This document shows positions 24,602 to 35,934 of a DNA stretch of 64,000 nucleotides, piece after piece. The stretch spans positions 1,426,001-1,490,000 of the forward strand of contig JBDJPA010000012.1 in assembly GCA_039654915.1 (NCBI GenBank), written 5' to 3'. Under the pieces are notes generated by a model. It was not told where the DNA came from, did no database searches, and saw nothing but the letters and a program-made list of their open reading frames with translations. Within the stretch, counting starts at the first letter, position 1, and the number at the start of each line of letters is the position of its first letter. The position numbers and the translations under genes are program-made. The DNA comes from Aquilaria yunnanensis (Eukaryota; Streptophyta; Magnoliopsida; Malvales; Thymelaeaceae).

Positions 24602-25345
24602 CTTCCTCCATCCCAAGTTTTCTGCACCATTTTCTATTTTGGGTCGTCCCAAGTTCTTTTCACCATTTCCTTATTTAGTAAGTTTTTACATCTAAAATAC
24701 CATAATACCCTTCTTTAATTCTCTTCAAAAAAATTCAAAAAGTCAAGTAAACAGATGAGGCTTCTCTCTTTGTAGCAAAGAATTAGAGGAGATTAGAGAA
24801 GGCGAGGAGATCGAAGGAGGTCGAAGGAAACGATGAGAAGATCAGAGATGACGAGGAGATTGGAAAGGTCGAAGGAAATCGGAGATGACGAAGAGATAAA
24901 AGATGGCGAGGAGATCGGAGATGGCAAGGAGATCGGAGGAGGTCGAAAGAGGCCGAATCGGAGGAGGTCGAAGGAAACGACAAGGAGATCAGAGATAACG
25001 AGGAGATCGGAGGAGATTGGAGAAGTCGAAGGAGATCGGAGACGATGATGAGATCGAAGATGGCGAGGAGATCAGAGGAGTTTGAAGGAGGCCGAATCGG
25101 AGGAGGTCAAAGGAAACGACGGGCAGATCGGAGATGGTGAAGAGATCGAAGGAGGCCGAATCGGGAGAAGGTCAAAGGAAACAATGAGCAAATCAGAGAT
25201 GGTGAGGAGATCGGAGGAGCTTAATCGTGGTCAGAGGATGCCAAATCATGGTCAGAGGAGGCTGAACGAGATCGGTGGAAAAAAAAGAAGGGAGAATGAT
25301 TAGGTGGAAAGTTAAGGAGGAGAATAGAGGGGTAGATTTGGAAAG
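24602..25345 (+). repeat. Left part of a split mariner-type MITE, including a purine-rich tract
   Basis: The left end CTTCCTCCATCCCAAG follows a TA and resembles Stowaway/mariner ends. From about 24785 to 25300 the plus strand is almost pure purine, built from imperfect repeats of 'gaggagatcggagatggc' and 'ggaggtcgaagga'. The open frames on both strands there are low-complexity artefacts. Sequence past the solo LTR (29252-29310, with 'tgcgtg' and 'gcagaaaac') looks like the other end of the same MITE. Confidence 0.5.
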
Positions 25346-25837
25346 ATGTGTGTTGACACTCAATTTCGTCCGGCCATTAAAAAAATTTAAAAAAAAATTA
25401 AATAAAAAAATATATTATTATTATTATAATTACTAAAATTTTTTAATTAGTTTAAAATACATTTTTTTTGTGAAGATTTGATTTAAAATGATATATGTGT
25501 GTATATGTGTATGTTTGAAAGAAAAAAGAAAACTCCATAAAAATGACAAAATTAAAAAAGTTTGAGGTAAAAATGACAAAATTGAGAAGTTTTGGGAAAA
25601 ATTGACAAAATCTGAAAGTTCCAGGAGCATTTGGTACTTTGTCACATCAATTTGGGGCCAGCTTAACGGTTCTGGCCCAAATTAGCAGAAAACGACAAAA
25701 TTGTCAAAATCAGAAGCTTCAGGAACTTATCCAGAGTCTGAGAGACGTAAAGGACTGAAACTGTCATTTTACCAAATTAAAAGATAAGTTTGAATTTAAT
25801 TAATTTTTAATTATGAACAGTCCAGCACCCCTTCCCC

Positions 25838-25845
25838 TATAAATA
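25838..25845 (+). promoter_or_regulatory. TATA box of LTR copy 2
   Basis: TATAAATA occurs in 'cccctataaatagggg'. LTR copy 3 has TATAAATA followed by the same 'gggg' at 58993-59000. In both it lies about 500-600 bp from the LTR start, just before the GC-rich patch, and probably marks the U3/R boundary. Confidence 0.7.
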
Positions 25846-26029
25846 GGGGTCCAAATCTGTGTGTTAACACAAGAAAAAAAAAAAAAAGAAATCAAGCTTA
25901 GAGCTCTGTTTTAAAAAAAGGAAAAACTACAGTCTTAGCCCCTAGCCTCTCCTCCCCCTTTCCCGAAGACCCAAAATTTTCTGTTTTCACGTTTTAGCCC
26001 CTGTTCCCCCTTCCGTTTATTCACCATTT

Positions 26030-26395
26030 TGCTCTATCGTGCCTTCTGCCTCTATCTCCCTGCCGCTCCTCACGCTGTCTCGCCGCCGTTTGTCGCTCCC
26101 CACGCCGTCCCGCCGCCGCCGTCCGTCGCTCCCACGCCGTCCCGCCGCCGTCCGTCGCTCCCACGCCGTCCCGCCGCCGTCCGTTTTCCTTCCCCAACGC
26201 GTTATCCTTCCCCCTTCTCCTTCCCGGTCCTACCCTTGCTGCCACCACCGTCACGCCGTCCTCGCACCGCCGCCACCACCCATGCACGCCACCCAGCCGT
26301 CGTTCCCTAGCCCCAGCCACTTCCCCAGCTGTCGCCCGTTTCCCTCGCCCCTCGCGCCAACCTTTGTTTCCGTTTCGCCAGATTCAAAATTTTAA
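26030..26395. other. GC-rich patch in LTR copy 2 (not a gene)
   Basis: It consists of repeats of 'cgccgtcccgccgccg' type and is open on several frames of both strands, giving Pro/Arg/Ser-rich or Gly/Arg-rich translations. LTR copy 3 has an equivalent patch at 59090-59480 with unrelated detail. It is interpreted as transcribed leader (R/U5) sequence of the retroelement. Confidence 0.6.
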
Positions 26396-27277
26396 TTTGT
26401 GGGTAAAATCCTGATCTCGTCCTCTATCTTTTCATATTTATTCCTTTTGGTCACTAACCTTTTTTTAATCTGTGCAGAACTAACAATAATCTTTAATTAT
26501 TTGTTTATTATTATTGTTATTAGTCACTAACCTTTTAATTTTTGCACAACTAACTTCACTAACTTTTATTCTTGTTATTATTGTTGTTAACAACTAACCT
26601 TACTAACTTCACAAACTTTTATTATTGTTATTAGTCACTAACCTTTTAATTTTTGCATAACTAACTTCACTAACTTTTATTATTGTTATTATTGTTGTTA
26701 ACAACTAACCTTACTAACTTCACTAACTTTTATTATTGTTATTAACAACTAATCCAACTAACTTTACTAATTTTTATTATTGTTGTTATTAATTCTAACA
26801 ACTAACTTTTACTATCTTTGTTATTATTATGGAAGGTTATAGCTTCTATTTTTTTTTTTTAGTGGATGGTCAAAAGCCCCACTTTATTATTATTAATTGT
26901 CTTTTTTTTGTGATTAAATTTATTTCACTTTTAATTTTTATAAAAAAAAATAATAGCAAATTATTATCAAAAAAAGAATTTTATGTGAATAATTATTAAG
27001 GCTAATAAAAATCATTTTTTAAAAGCCAATTATCTTTTGTTATTTTGGAATACATGTTTTTATTATTTCTTTAAAGATAACAAAAAGTTAACTTTTTATT
27101 CCTTTTGTTAAAAATTAATAAATAAACATAATTAAATAATTCTAAAAATATACAAATCAATTCTTTTTAAACATATCTTTAAAATAATGATATTTAAAAT
27201 TAAAAAAATTCAAGAAAAATAATAATAAAATTAATAATTAATTAAATAATTAAAATAAAATTTAATAAAAATTAAAC

Positions 27278-27315
27278 TCCATGTCCAAATGATCCGCCAG
27301 GATCCATGGCTTGGA
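27278..27315 (+). repeat. Two-stem hairpin in LTR copy 2
   Basis: Outer arms are TCCA 27278-27281 and TGGA 27312-27315; inner arms are GATCC 27291-27295 and GGATC 27300-27304, with loop GCCA. Confidence 0.65.
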
Positions 27316-28762
27316 AAATATTTTAAATAGAATATATAAAATATTTTTTTAAATAAAGTATATAAATAAATTTTCCTTTATTAAAAATAAAAACTTTGGA
27401 CTAATATTTTTACTTATCTCTTTATCCAGCAATATATTAATTATTTATTAAAATAATAAAATATAACTTTTTAGTTTCTTTATTAATAAAAAGAATAAAA
27501 GAGTAAATTTTTTTTGGGTTAATATTTTATTTCTTTATCCAGTAATATTTTACTTATTTCTTTTAAAATAATAAAAAGACATAACTTTTTGTTTCCTTTA
27601 TTAAAAAAAAATAAAAAAAAATCTTAGTCAAATGATTTCAAAAAAAATAAATAAAATAAATAAAAAGAATTGAATTTCTCTTAAATATTTTAGACTTATT
27701 AATTAGATGTATTTTCAGACTTATAAATTAGAAAACTATTTAAAAAAAAATCTTTTATAAAAAAAAAAGAACATAAAAAAATCATATAAATATCAAAACT
27801 TTTTCTTTATTTTAAAAACATACATATAAATCTTTGATTTCTTTATTAAATAATCACTTTTTTGGTTAATCTTTTATAAAAATATATATATATATATATA
27901 TAATATATAAATATAAAAAAATTTTCTTTATTTTTAAAATATACATATAAATCTTTGATTTTTTTTATTATTAAATAATCACTTTTTGGCTAATCTTTTA
28001 TCAAAATAAATTATATAAATATCAAAACTTTACTTTTATTTTTAAAATATACATATAAATTTTCAGTTTCCTTATTAAATAATCATTTTTTCTTAATTCT
28101 TTTTTATCAAAAATAAAACAAATAAATATTAAGACTTTTCTTTTATTTTTCAAATATACATATAAATTTTTGGTTTCATCATTAAATAAATAAAGTTTTG
28201 ATTACTTTTTGATTCACCTTTTAACAAATAAATATTAAGACTTTACTTTTATTTTTAAAATATACATATAAATCCTTAGTTTTTTTTTGATTAATTTATT
28301 TTGTTATTCTTTTATCAAATAAATAGAATAAACATAAAATAAATGTTAATTTTTTTAAACTCTTTAATTTCTTTATCAAATAAAAAATCTTAATATTAGA
28401 TAAATAAATTTATTTATTTTATAAATCAAGTAATTATAGATAATCAAAATTTTTCATTAAACAAGAAAATAAAAAGAAAACTCAAAGAAAAGAAAATAAA
28501 GAAAAGAAAGAAAAGAAAGTAAAAGAAAAGTAAAAACAAGAAAATAAAAAGAAAACTAAAAGAAAAGAATAAAGAAAATAAAGAAAGAAAGAAAAGAAGT
28601 AAAAATATAAAAAAATATAAAATATTATTTAGTTAATATTAAAGATCATTAACAAATTTAAAAATTTCATAAACAAAAAGACTTACAAATTAGTAATTGA
28701 ACTAGTAATTAATTCCATAAAAAAATAATAATAATTAAATAATTAATGATAAATTAAAATAA

Positions 28763-28973
28763 TTTCCATATCCAGATGATCCGGCAGGATCTACAGTTTG
28801 GAAAATATCAACATTTTTAATTAAATAAAAATTAAATAAAAAAGATAAAAATCCATATTTACGATATGGATTAAAATTTCGTCAAATTCCGTGTCCGGGT
28901 GACTCGGCAGAGTCCATGGTTCGGAATTAAAACTTCCGTGTCTGGGTGACTCGGCAGAGTCCATGGTTCGGAA
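28763..28973 (+). repeat. Three two-stem hairpins in LTR copy 2
   Basis: The first has outer arms TTTCCA 28763-28768 and TGGAAA 28799-28804, and inner arms GATCC 28778-28782 and GGATC 28787-28791. The second has outer arms AATTCCG 28885-28891 and CGGAATT 28922-28928, and inner arms GACTC 28901-28905 and GAGTC 28910-28914. The third has outer arms TTCCG 28934-28938 and CGGAA 28969-28973, and inner arms 28948-28952 and 28957-28961. All loops are GGCA. Confidence 0.8.
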
Positions 28974-29325
28974 ATATCAAATTTCATACAAATTAATTAC
29001 CAAAAATCCACATCTGATTAATTCAGTTAAAATTTCTAATTTTGAAAATTAACTGAAGTTGTTAAAAAGCAAAGTAAAACAAAATTAAAATCAACTAAGG
29101 TGCCAATTTTGGGCGCTATAACAATATTGTTTTAGTGTAACCGTACTCCCGAACCCCCGAACTCTTGCAGACCATATTTTAGGTGTCCAATCGACCTAGG
29201 TAAACCGACTGGTGGTGGCGACTCCAGAAAACCCGACGTTGCCACAATGTGGAAAACAATAACTTTTTTTAATATGCGTGTTAAATGTAAATGTTGCAGA
29301 AAACAATCTAGTGAAAGGTTACAGA

Positions 29326-32300
29326 TAGAGGTGGGAACCGGTTCAGTTTGACCTGGGACCGGCTCGGGCCTGGTTGGTCCTGGTCCTGGGTCACGAGAAC
29401 CGGGCTCGGCCCGGTCGCAGGTGGGGCGGTCTCAAGCCAGGTACCTGGCGGGTGGGTTTGGTGTTTTTTTTTAAAAGAAAAATTAGAAATATAATTAATT
29501 ATATATGTCATAAATATTTTTAGGAAAAAACACCACATCCGCTGTAAGTTTTATTAAGTTAAAAAATCAAACGGCACTTACAAATAATCAGAACAGGCCT
29601 TATATTTTGAAATGACAAAAATGTTCCGGAAATGATGAATAATAGAAACCTATGATCTGTGCTGAATAGCATAATCAGATCAAATATAAACTATATGTAT
29701 GATTAAAAAAAAAAATTCAAGTCTCCGTATCAGATATTACCGCCTCATCCGAACTCTTTTGGTCTTGCTGCCGGAGTGCTGCGAGTCCCCAATCTTGGTT
29801 GCACATGCATACTTCTACCACGTCGGGTGTCAATCTTGATCATTTTCCTGATATCACCCGTTTTCCAGCACTAAGCGTTGCCTCGGATGAGACGGTCGAT
29901 ACTGGAACGGCAAGAATCTCCTATGCGATTATCAACAAGATTGGAAACCTTGATCTCGTTTGTTTCCACCACTCTAAGATGTCGGGGTCGTTCGCCTCGA
30001 ACGATGTGTTGAGATAGTCATCGACCTTAGCTAATCCCGATGTCGTCGGTCGGGGTCGTTTGAGTATTTGGAGGGCCGGGTTGAATCTTAAGGAGATTGA
30101 TCTCCTTAGAGACTCGGTTTGAGGAGCTTTGGATCTTACCTTATCCGAATACCGCTCACAATATAACTTGTATAAATAATACAAGTACTCGGAAGCAGTA
30201 ACAGATATAGCCAAAACATTTATATAAGACATTTCTAAATAAGTATGACAAATTCTTTCAAGCAATGTTGTTGTGCTCGTTAATTTGACATATGGGTCAA
30301 GTAAAAAAGCGACTAAAAAGATATGAGAAATGTTTTCGAAATACTAAAGCCACTTAGCCTGCATGACTTCGACAGTCGGTTTTAACAACTTATCATCTTT
30401 AAACTGATGTAAAGTATATGTAATGTTCACTAAATGAAACAAAACTTGATGAATGGTTGGTAGTAAACACCAGAGAAAAATTCAGTTATCTCGTAAAAAA
30501 ACTTAAGCAATTCACTGGTTTTGGAACATTTTTCTCAAACTTCAGTCGTAAGAAATTCACAACCCTTTTTTAAATTCATGAAATGTGACAACAAATTTGC
30601 ATACAGGAATGCATCTTGCAACATCAAATATGTGGAGTTCCAACGGGTTGGGCAATCCAATTTAAACCGTTTCCAAGAAAATCCTTTTTGATTTTCAAAA
30701 CAAAAAATTTTAAATTCATGAAAAACAGCAGGTCTGGACATCAAATATTTCAATGAGTTTCGAATAGGCAGAATCTTATTTTGGAGAACTTCTAAACCCT
30801 TTTGCACACAAATATTCAAAATATGATACATGCATCTAACGTGAAAGAATGCACTATTGAGAGGTGGTTTCAATGTTTGATTCAAAAGACGAGCGACAAC
30901 ATCATTGTTTGAAACATTATCAAATGAAATGCACTGGACTTTATCAGTACAAAAATAATCACGTAAAGTTTCTAAGATGCAATTGAATATTTGATAACCA
31001 ATATGATCTGTTTCAATAACCTTAAATGACAAAATTCATTTTTGCATTATCCAATCAGAATCAATCCAATGAGAATTAACACAATAGAATGATTGACCTA
31101 TAGGTGATGTCTACATATCAGAAGTAAATGCCACACAATGATCAAGAGCAGAAAAATAGGCTTGCAAATCTGATTTTCCGGCTTCAAATTGTCTAAAGCT
31201 TTCTTTCTTAGCGGTTTTCCTAGATAGTTATCTAAATGTAGGATTTAATTGTGATTTTATCCAAGATTTTTGGTAGACATCTTCAGTTTGTGAAAAAAGT
31301 TTTTCAGTAAGCATCATCCAATTTACCATACATTCTCTACAAAATTGTTGGTTAAAATGAAAGATACCTGGGCCACCGGTGCCGGTTGTAGACCCAAGTT
31401 GTGTTTGTCCTCCAGAACTAGTCTCGGCACTGGGAAAGACGTTAGGATGTTGATTTTCAATATGTCACTTCAGCGTTCCAGTGCCGGAATTTTTTTTATG
31501 CACTAATTTTTTCCCTCAATGTTTGCATTTCCCGTGCCTTGACTCCCTTTCGTGTATGAGCTCATAATGCTCCCAAAGCCAAGCAGTTAGTCTCAGAGAT
31601 TTATCTTGTGCTTGGGTTTCCTCTACAGCGAGTTCATGACTTGTAGGCGTCGGTTCTATTGACGGATTCTCGGACACCATCGCGTCCAACTCTTCCACTT
31701 CATCATCGGATAATTGATTATCGAGACCCAAATCGTAATTCGTTATATCAATTTCGGCATTATTGTCGTGCAACTCTTGAATTGAGATGTCTTTATCGGC
31801 AGGCCGAGAACGGCGACGGAATAAGGCTCGGAGGCCGGTGGTGCGGGAAGATGAACTCTTTGTCAACTTGCCCTTTTCTTTTGAAGCCATGACTCACGAA
31901 CTAATAGTAGTGATTAATGCAAAATTAAGAGAAGATTATGAAGATATTAGGGGGAGATTAGTAAGAAATTTGGAAGAGATTAAGAAAATAAGGAGAATGC
32001 TTGAGAGAATATAGTAGAGGAAGAAGAGAGATTGAGTGATTGTATGAGGATAGAGTGAAAATGACATTGGTATTTATAGGGGAAGGGAAAAAAATTATTT
32101 TGACCAAAAAGTTTTTGAAATTTAGTTGTTGGAAGGGGTGAAAATGAAATTTTGGGGGCTAAAATAGAGCAAAGAACCGTTGGAGGGCATGATGTGTAAT
32201 TAACCCATTTTTAAAATTTTTTTGCCCGTAAGATCCGTTGGGCGCCAAGGCAGTCCGAGGCAAGTTGTTTCATGGTCCAGGGCAATCTGTTTTGCACCTC

Positions 32301-32447
32301 CTTCTTCTCTCAAGCCTATATTCAGCTTATATTTTTATGGGCTTTAACCGAAGCGAGCTAGGATGGATTTAACCGAATCAATTCAAAATTAACTTCTAAT
32401 CTGCTCCTGATTTGGGCCAGGTCGACCCAGCTCACATCCAACCTCTA
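29326..32447 (-). mobile_element. hAT transposon, copy 2 (inverted, better preserved)
   Basis: The plus-strand left end TAGAGGTGGGAACCGG resembles the reverse complement of the right end, TAGAGGTTGGATGTG. The 8-bp flanks GTTACAGA (29318-29325) and GGTAAAGA (32448-32455) agree at six positions. It carries all transposase domains in order on the minus strand, 31890 down to about 29740. A TATA box lies upstream (rc of 'atttatagg', about 32070). It is the same family as 16182-21473. Confidence 0.8.
29740..31890 (-). pseudogene. hAT transposase (zf-BED / RICESLEEPER-like), interrupted copy
   Basis: The start is the ATG at 31890 (MASKEKGK). An acidic linker follows, then the BED finger, where the frame reads GKCKH and stops at 31516: the codon for the second zinc cysteine has become TGA. 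A second TGA replaces a Trp codon shortly after. The catalytic part is open at 30535-31032 and contains FFHVRCMYH and the diagnostic CPTRWNSTYLML. The C-terminal dimerisation domain at 29921-30265 has DDYLNTSF and DILEWWK. Most breaks are single-base, several of the C/G to T/A kind seen in silenced, methylated elements. It encodes no complete protein. Confidence 0.87.
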
Positions 32448-32455
32448 GGTAAAGA

Positions 32456-32793
32456 TGGACATATGGACGAATGTTACCGCTATTGACGGGAAGACGAACC
32501 TTTTTTCTATAGGACTCGAGTCAACTCCCCCCACATGGCACCCACTCAATTCTCTCTCCGAGCGAGAAATGCCCAAGGACCTCCACCACCATCCCAATCG
32601 ATCAGCACAACATAACAAAATTATCAACAGCTGCTAGGAAAGAAAAAAGAAAAAAAGGAAAAAGAACCCTTAAAGTTTTTCCCTTTCTGCGGAGGATTGG
32701 AGTAACAAGCGATAACAGCCAAGAGGAAAGGAGGAATTTCGAAAGTACCCATTTGATGATCATCGAGGGAGGAAGAGACAGATTGAAGCTCTA
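32456..32793 (+). promoter_or_regulatory. Upstream region of the ankyrin/PGG gene
   Basis: Only about 340 bp separate the hAT element end from the ATG. The 3' half (32640-32793) is a purine-rich leader. No clear TATA box was seen, so part of the promoter may lie within or beyond the transposon. Confidence 0.4.
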
Positions 32794-35700
32794 ATGGAGT
32801 CCAAGCTTCTACGCTTCACCACCCACCAGTCTTTCTTCTCAGCCATCCGATCTGGCGACCTCGGCTCGGTCCAGGAGGTGCTGGACAGGCTGACCCAAGA
32901 TGAGCCTTCTGATGGGTCGTCATCTGTCCCTGATCTGATGTCTCTGCAGAATGATGCAAGCGAGACTGCTCTGTATGTTGCCGCAGAGAATAATTCGCAG
33001 CAACTTTTCAGCTACTTGCTTAATTTTTGTAATGTCGAAACTGTCAAGATTAGGTCCAAAGCTGACTTGAATGCTTTTCATGTTGCTGCTAAGAAAGGCC
33101 ACCTGGGTAATTGCTTCTGATTTTCAATATTTTTTAAGAACACCAATTCTTTTGGGAATAAGGTTGGAAATCAGGTTTTTGGTTTTATGAAGAATTTCTG
33201 AAGCATGATTATTTGCAAGTCTTATAATGGTAGACATACCACATATGCTTCAATAAAGCCAAAGAGAGTACCCAAGTCCTTGCCTCCCAGATTTCCATTC
33301 CAGCCCCGTTGGCAGATTAATTGTTGTTGATTTGTGTTTGAATTATGCATCTCCTAGTTGAAACTTAGTTCAGGAACTTTTCATGGAAACAATGGCTTAG
33401 TTTGCTCTTGGCTTTGATAGCAATCTTGTTGTGCTTCACTGTAAACTTGTCTATGTGCTTATTTTGACCTCGATGATGATCATCAAATTAACATCTTTTG
33501 ATATCCGTTGGTTGTTCGTTTAGAATTTCCCAATCATAAAGTATCAAATGACACCAATTGTTCAATTGGTTTATTGCTTTTAGGGATTGTGAAGGAACTT
33601 CTGAGTCGTTGGCCTGAGCTTTGCAAAATATGTGACTCTTCAAACACCAGTCCTTTCTACTCAGCAGCCGTGGGAGATCATTTGGACGTTGTAAATGCGA
33701 TACTGGATGCTGATGTGAGTTGTATGAGGATAGTGCGAAAAAATGGAAAGACAGCATTGCATAATGCTGCGAGGTATGGGCTTCTTCGGATAGTAAAAGC
33801 TCTTATCGAGCGTGATCCTGGAATTGTTGGCATCAAAGATAAGAAAGGGCAAACCGCACTCCATATGGCTGTCAAAGGTCAGTTTCCAGTGGTCGTGGAT
33901 GAGATATTAGAAGCTGATCCTTCCATTCTAAATGAACGTGACAAAAAGGGAAATACAGCTGTGCATATGGCTACTAGGAAATGCCGCCCTCAGGTCTCTC
34001 TCCCTTTCTCTCTCTTTTCCCTCACACACTGACTAGAATGAATAGAAGGAAGAAACCAAATATATTTGCATCTATATGTTTGACTTTGTTTCAGCTTCTT
34101 GATTTCTTTCTTATTTATTGATATAATTTCTTTTGACATCCAAAGATGTTGGACTAATAGGTTAAGTAGCCTGGATGAGGAAGTCTGAATTGATGTTCAG
34201 AACTAAAAGACTGCAATAGAGTTTATGCTGCTTGCACTGACTTATGCTTTGTAAAAGAGATGCACATAAGAAAAACTGCAAGAGGAGGTGGAGCATGATT
34301 GTTAGGTCTAGAAGATCTATCTTTCTGCTTTATATACTTTATATAGTAACAATAACATGACGGTTCATGAGTCTACAATGAAATGACGGGCCATAAAGCC
34401 ACATCTTGCTTTTTGAGGAACTAGTTAACCTGCGTAACTAATTCCAACCTTATTTATTATGAGCTCATTTTTTCAAACATTTTTTTCCCTCCAGTATTAA
34501 TAAGTTATCTTAATAGGAATAAAATGATACTTTGAGGAATCCTATATGATATAAAATGCTATATGCTAAAAGATAAAGTAATTGTATTGGGCTGAATACT
34601 ACTGTTAAATATAAATATAATGGATTAACTTTATTAGTTTATAGTATCGTAATTATATGTTCCAAAATTTTTTTTTGCACTTTGGTCATTGTTTGACGGA
34701 TAACAATTTGCTATTTAATATTTTCACCTCGTCACCATCTCATAAGACTTATCCATGCTATTGGAGAGCTCTCATTATTTTCTGATATTATTGGAAAAAT
34801 GAATTTCATGGCACTGATCCAAATGATGTTGGAATTGAACTGCAATATGGTGCTGGTGGTGTTGTAAATGATAGAATTCATCAGCTTTAAATATTAAGAA
34901 ATTTAGCATAGTACAAGTGAATGTGATGGCGACACTAGCAATATTCTAGTTTATGTCACGCTATGAGACCACAATATCTGATTTATGGATACTTCATTTC
35001 AAGTGCTCAGTGAATTTATGTTTCTACTGTACTTATATTTTCTGTCTGGCTTGTGCAGATAGTGAGTTTTTTGCTAAGATATAGATCAGTCGATGTCAAT
35101 GCCATAAACAGTCAGCATGAAACTGCAATGGACTTGGCAGATAAACTCCAGTATGGTGATTCAGCGTTGGAAATTAAGGAAGCTCTCTCAGAGGCTGGTG
35201 CCAAGCATGCTAGGTATGTAGGCAAAGAAGATGAAACAGTTGAACTTAAGAGGACTGTAAGTGACATTAAGCATGAAGTGCACTCACAGTTCATACAAAA
35301 TGAGAAAACCAACAGACGAGTGTCTGGTATAGCCAAGGAACTGAAAAAGCTACACAGGGAAGCTGTGCAAAACACTATCAATTCAGTGACGGTTGTGGCT
35401 GTGCTTTTTGCTTCCATTGCTTTCCTGGCCATATTTAACTTGCCTGGGCAGTATATATCGGATGGGGCACATGCAGGAGAGGCCAACATTGCTCATAAAG
35501 TAGGTTTCCGTGTGTTCTGTCTCTTAAATGCAACATCTCTCTTCATATCTCTAGCCGTTGTGGTTGTTCAGATCACTCTGGTAGCTTGGGAGACTGGGGC
35601 TCAGAAGTTGGTTGTCTCTGTGGTTAACAAGCTAATGTGGGCTGCCTGCACATGCACTTGCGGATCATTCTTGGCAATTGCCTTTGTGGTTGTGGGGGAA

Positions 35701-35934
35701 GGTAGTTCATGGATGGCTATAACAATAACCATCGTCGGAGTCCCAATCATCCTTGGAACACTAGCAAGCTTGTGCTACTTTGTCTTCCGGCAACATTTCG
35801 GATTCTTCCAGAGTGACTCTCAAAGACGCATAAGAAGGGCAAGTGGGAGCAAATCGTTCTCGTGGTCGTACTCAGCCCATGTGTCTGATATTGACGACTA
35901 TGACTCTGATATGGAGAAAATATATGCTTTGTAA
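32794..35934 (+). CDS. Ankyrin-repeat membrane protein with PGG domain (At2g01680 orthologue)
   Basis: Three exons are predicted: 32794-33106, 33584-33993 and 35059-35934, all with GT-AG borders, giving 532 residues. Residues up to about 285 hold ankyrin repeats (FHVAAKKGHLGIVKELL, KNGKTALHNAARYG, KKGQTALHMAVKG, KKGNTAVHMATRK). A PGG domain follows at about 341-450, with HREAVQNTINSVTVVAVLFA and FNLPGQY. Four membrane spans are predicted near 351-367, 393-415, 431-453 and 460-484. The tail is Ser- and acid-rich and ends EKIYAL. The length equals Arabidopsis At2g01680 as I recall it, and similarity is high throughout. Relatives such as ITN1 act at the plasma membrane in salt and ABA signalling; the role of this member is not established. 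The start fits the conserved ESKLLRFTTHQSFFSA opening. Confidence 0.94.

Larger units (their letters stand above)
25351..29246 (+). mobile_element. Solo LTR, family A copy 2 (3.9 kb)
   Basis: It begins TGTTGACACTCAATTTCG and ends GACGTTGCCACA. Perfect 5-bp duplications ATGTG flank it at 25346-25350 and 29247-29251. No internal retroelement sequence is present, so it is a solo LTR. In order it holds U3 with short 'aaaattgaga(a)gttt' repeats (25540-25630), a TATA box (25838-25845), a GC-rich leader-like patch (26030-26390), 'gtcactaacc' repeats (26450-26830), a long A/T tract with a purine run (28440-28610), hairpins (27278-27315, 28763-28804, 28885-28973) and the conserved 3' block. Confidence 0.9.

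Noticed and set aside
24783..25303. Arg/Glu-rich (plus) and Ser/Pro-rich (minus) frames
   Set aside because: Both are by-products of a purine-rich repetitive tract that lacks stops by composition.
26021..26395. Overlapping frames of 93-118 codons on both strands in GC-rich DNA
   Set aside because: They lie inside a solo LTR, are low-complexity translations of CGCCGTCC-type repeats, and have no conserved domain or codon bias.
35112..35489. 125-codon minus-strand frame opposite the ankyrin gene
   Set aside because: It is antisense to a well-supported exon and has no independent similarity.
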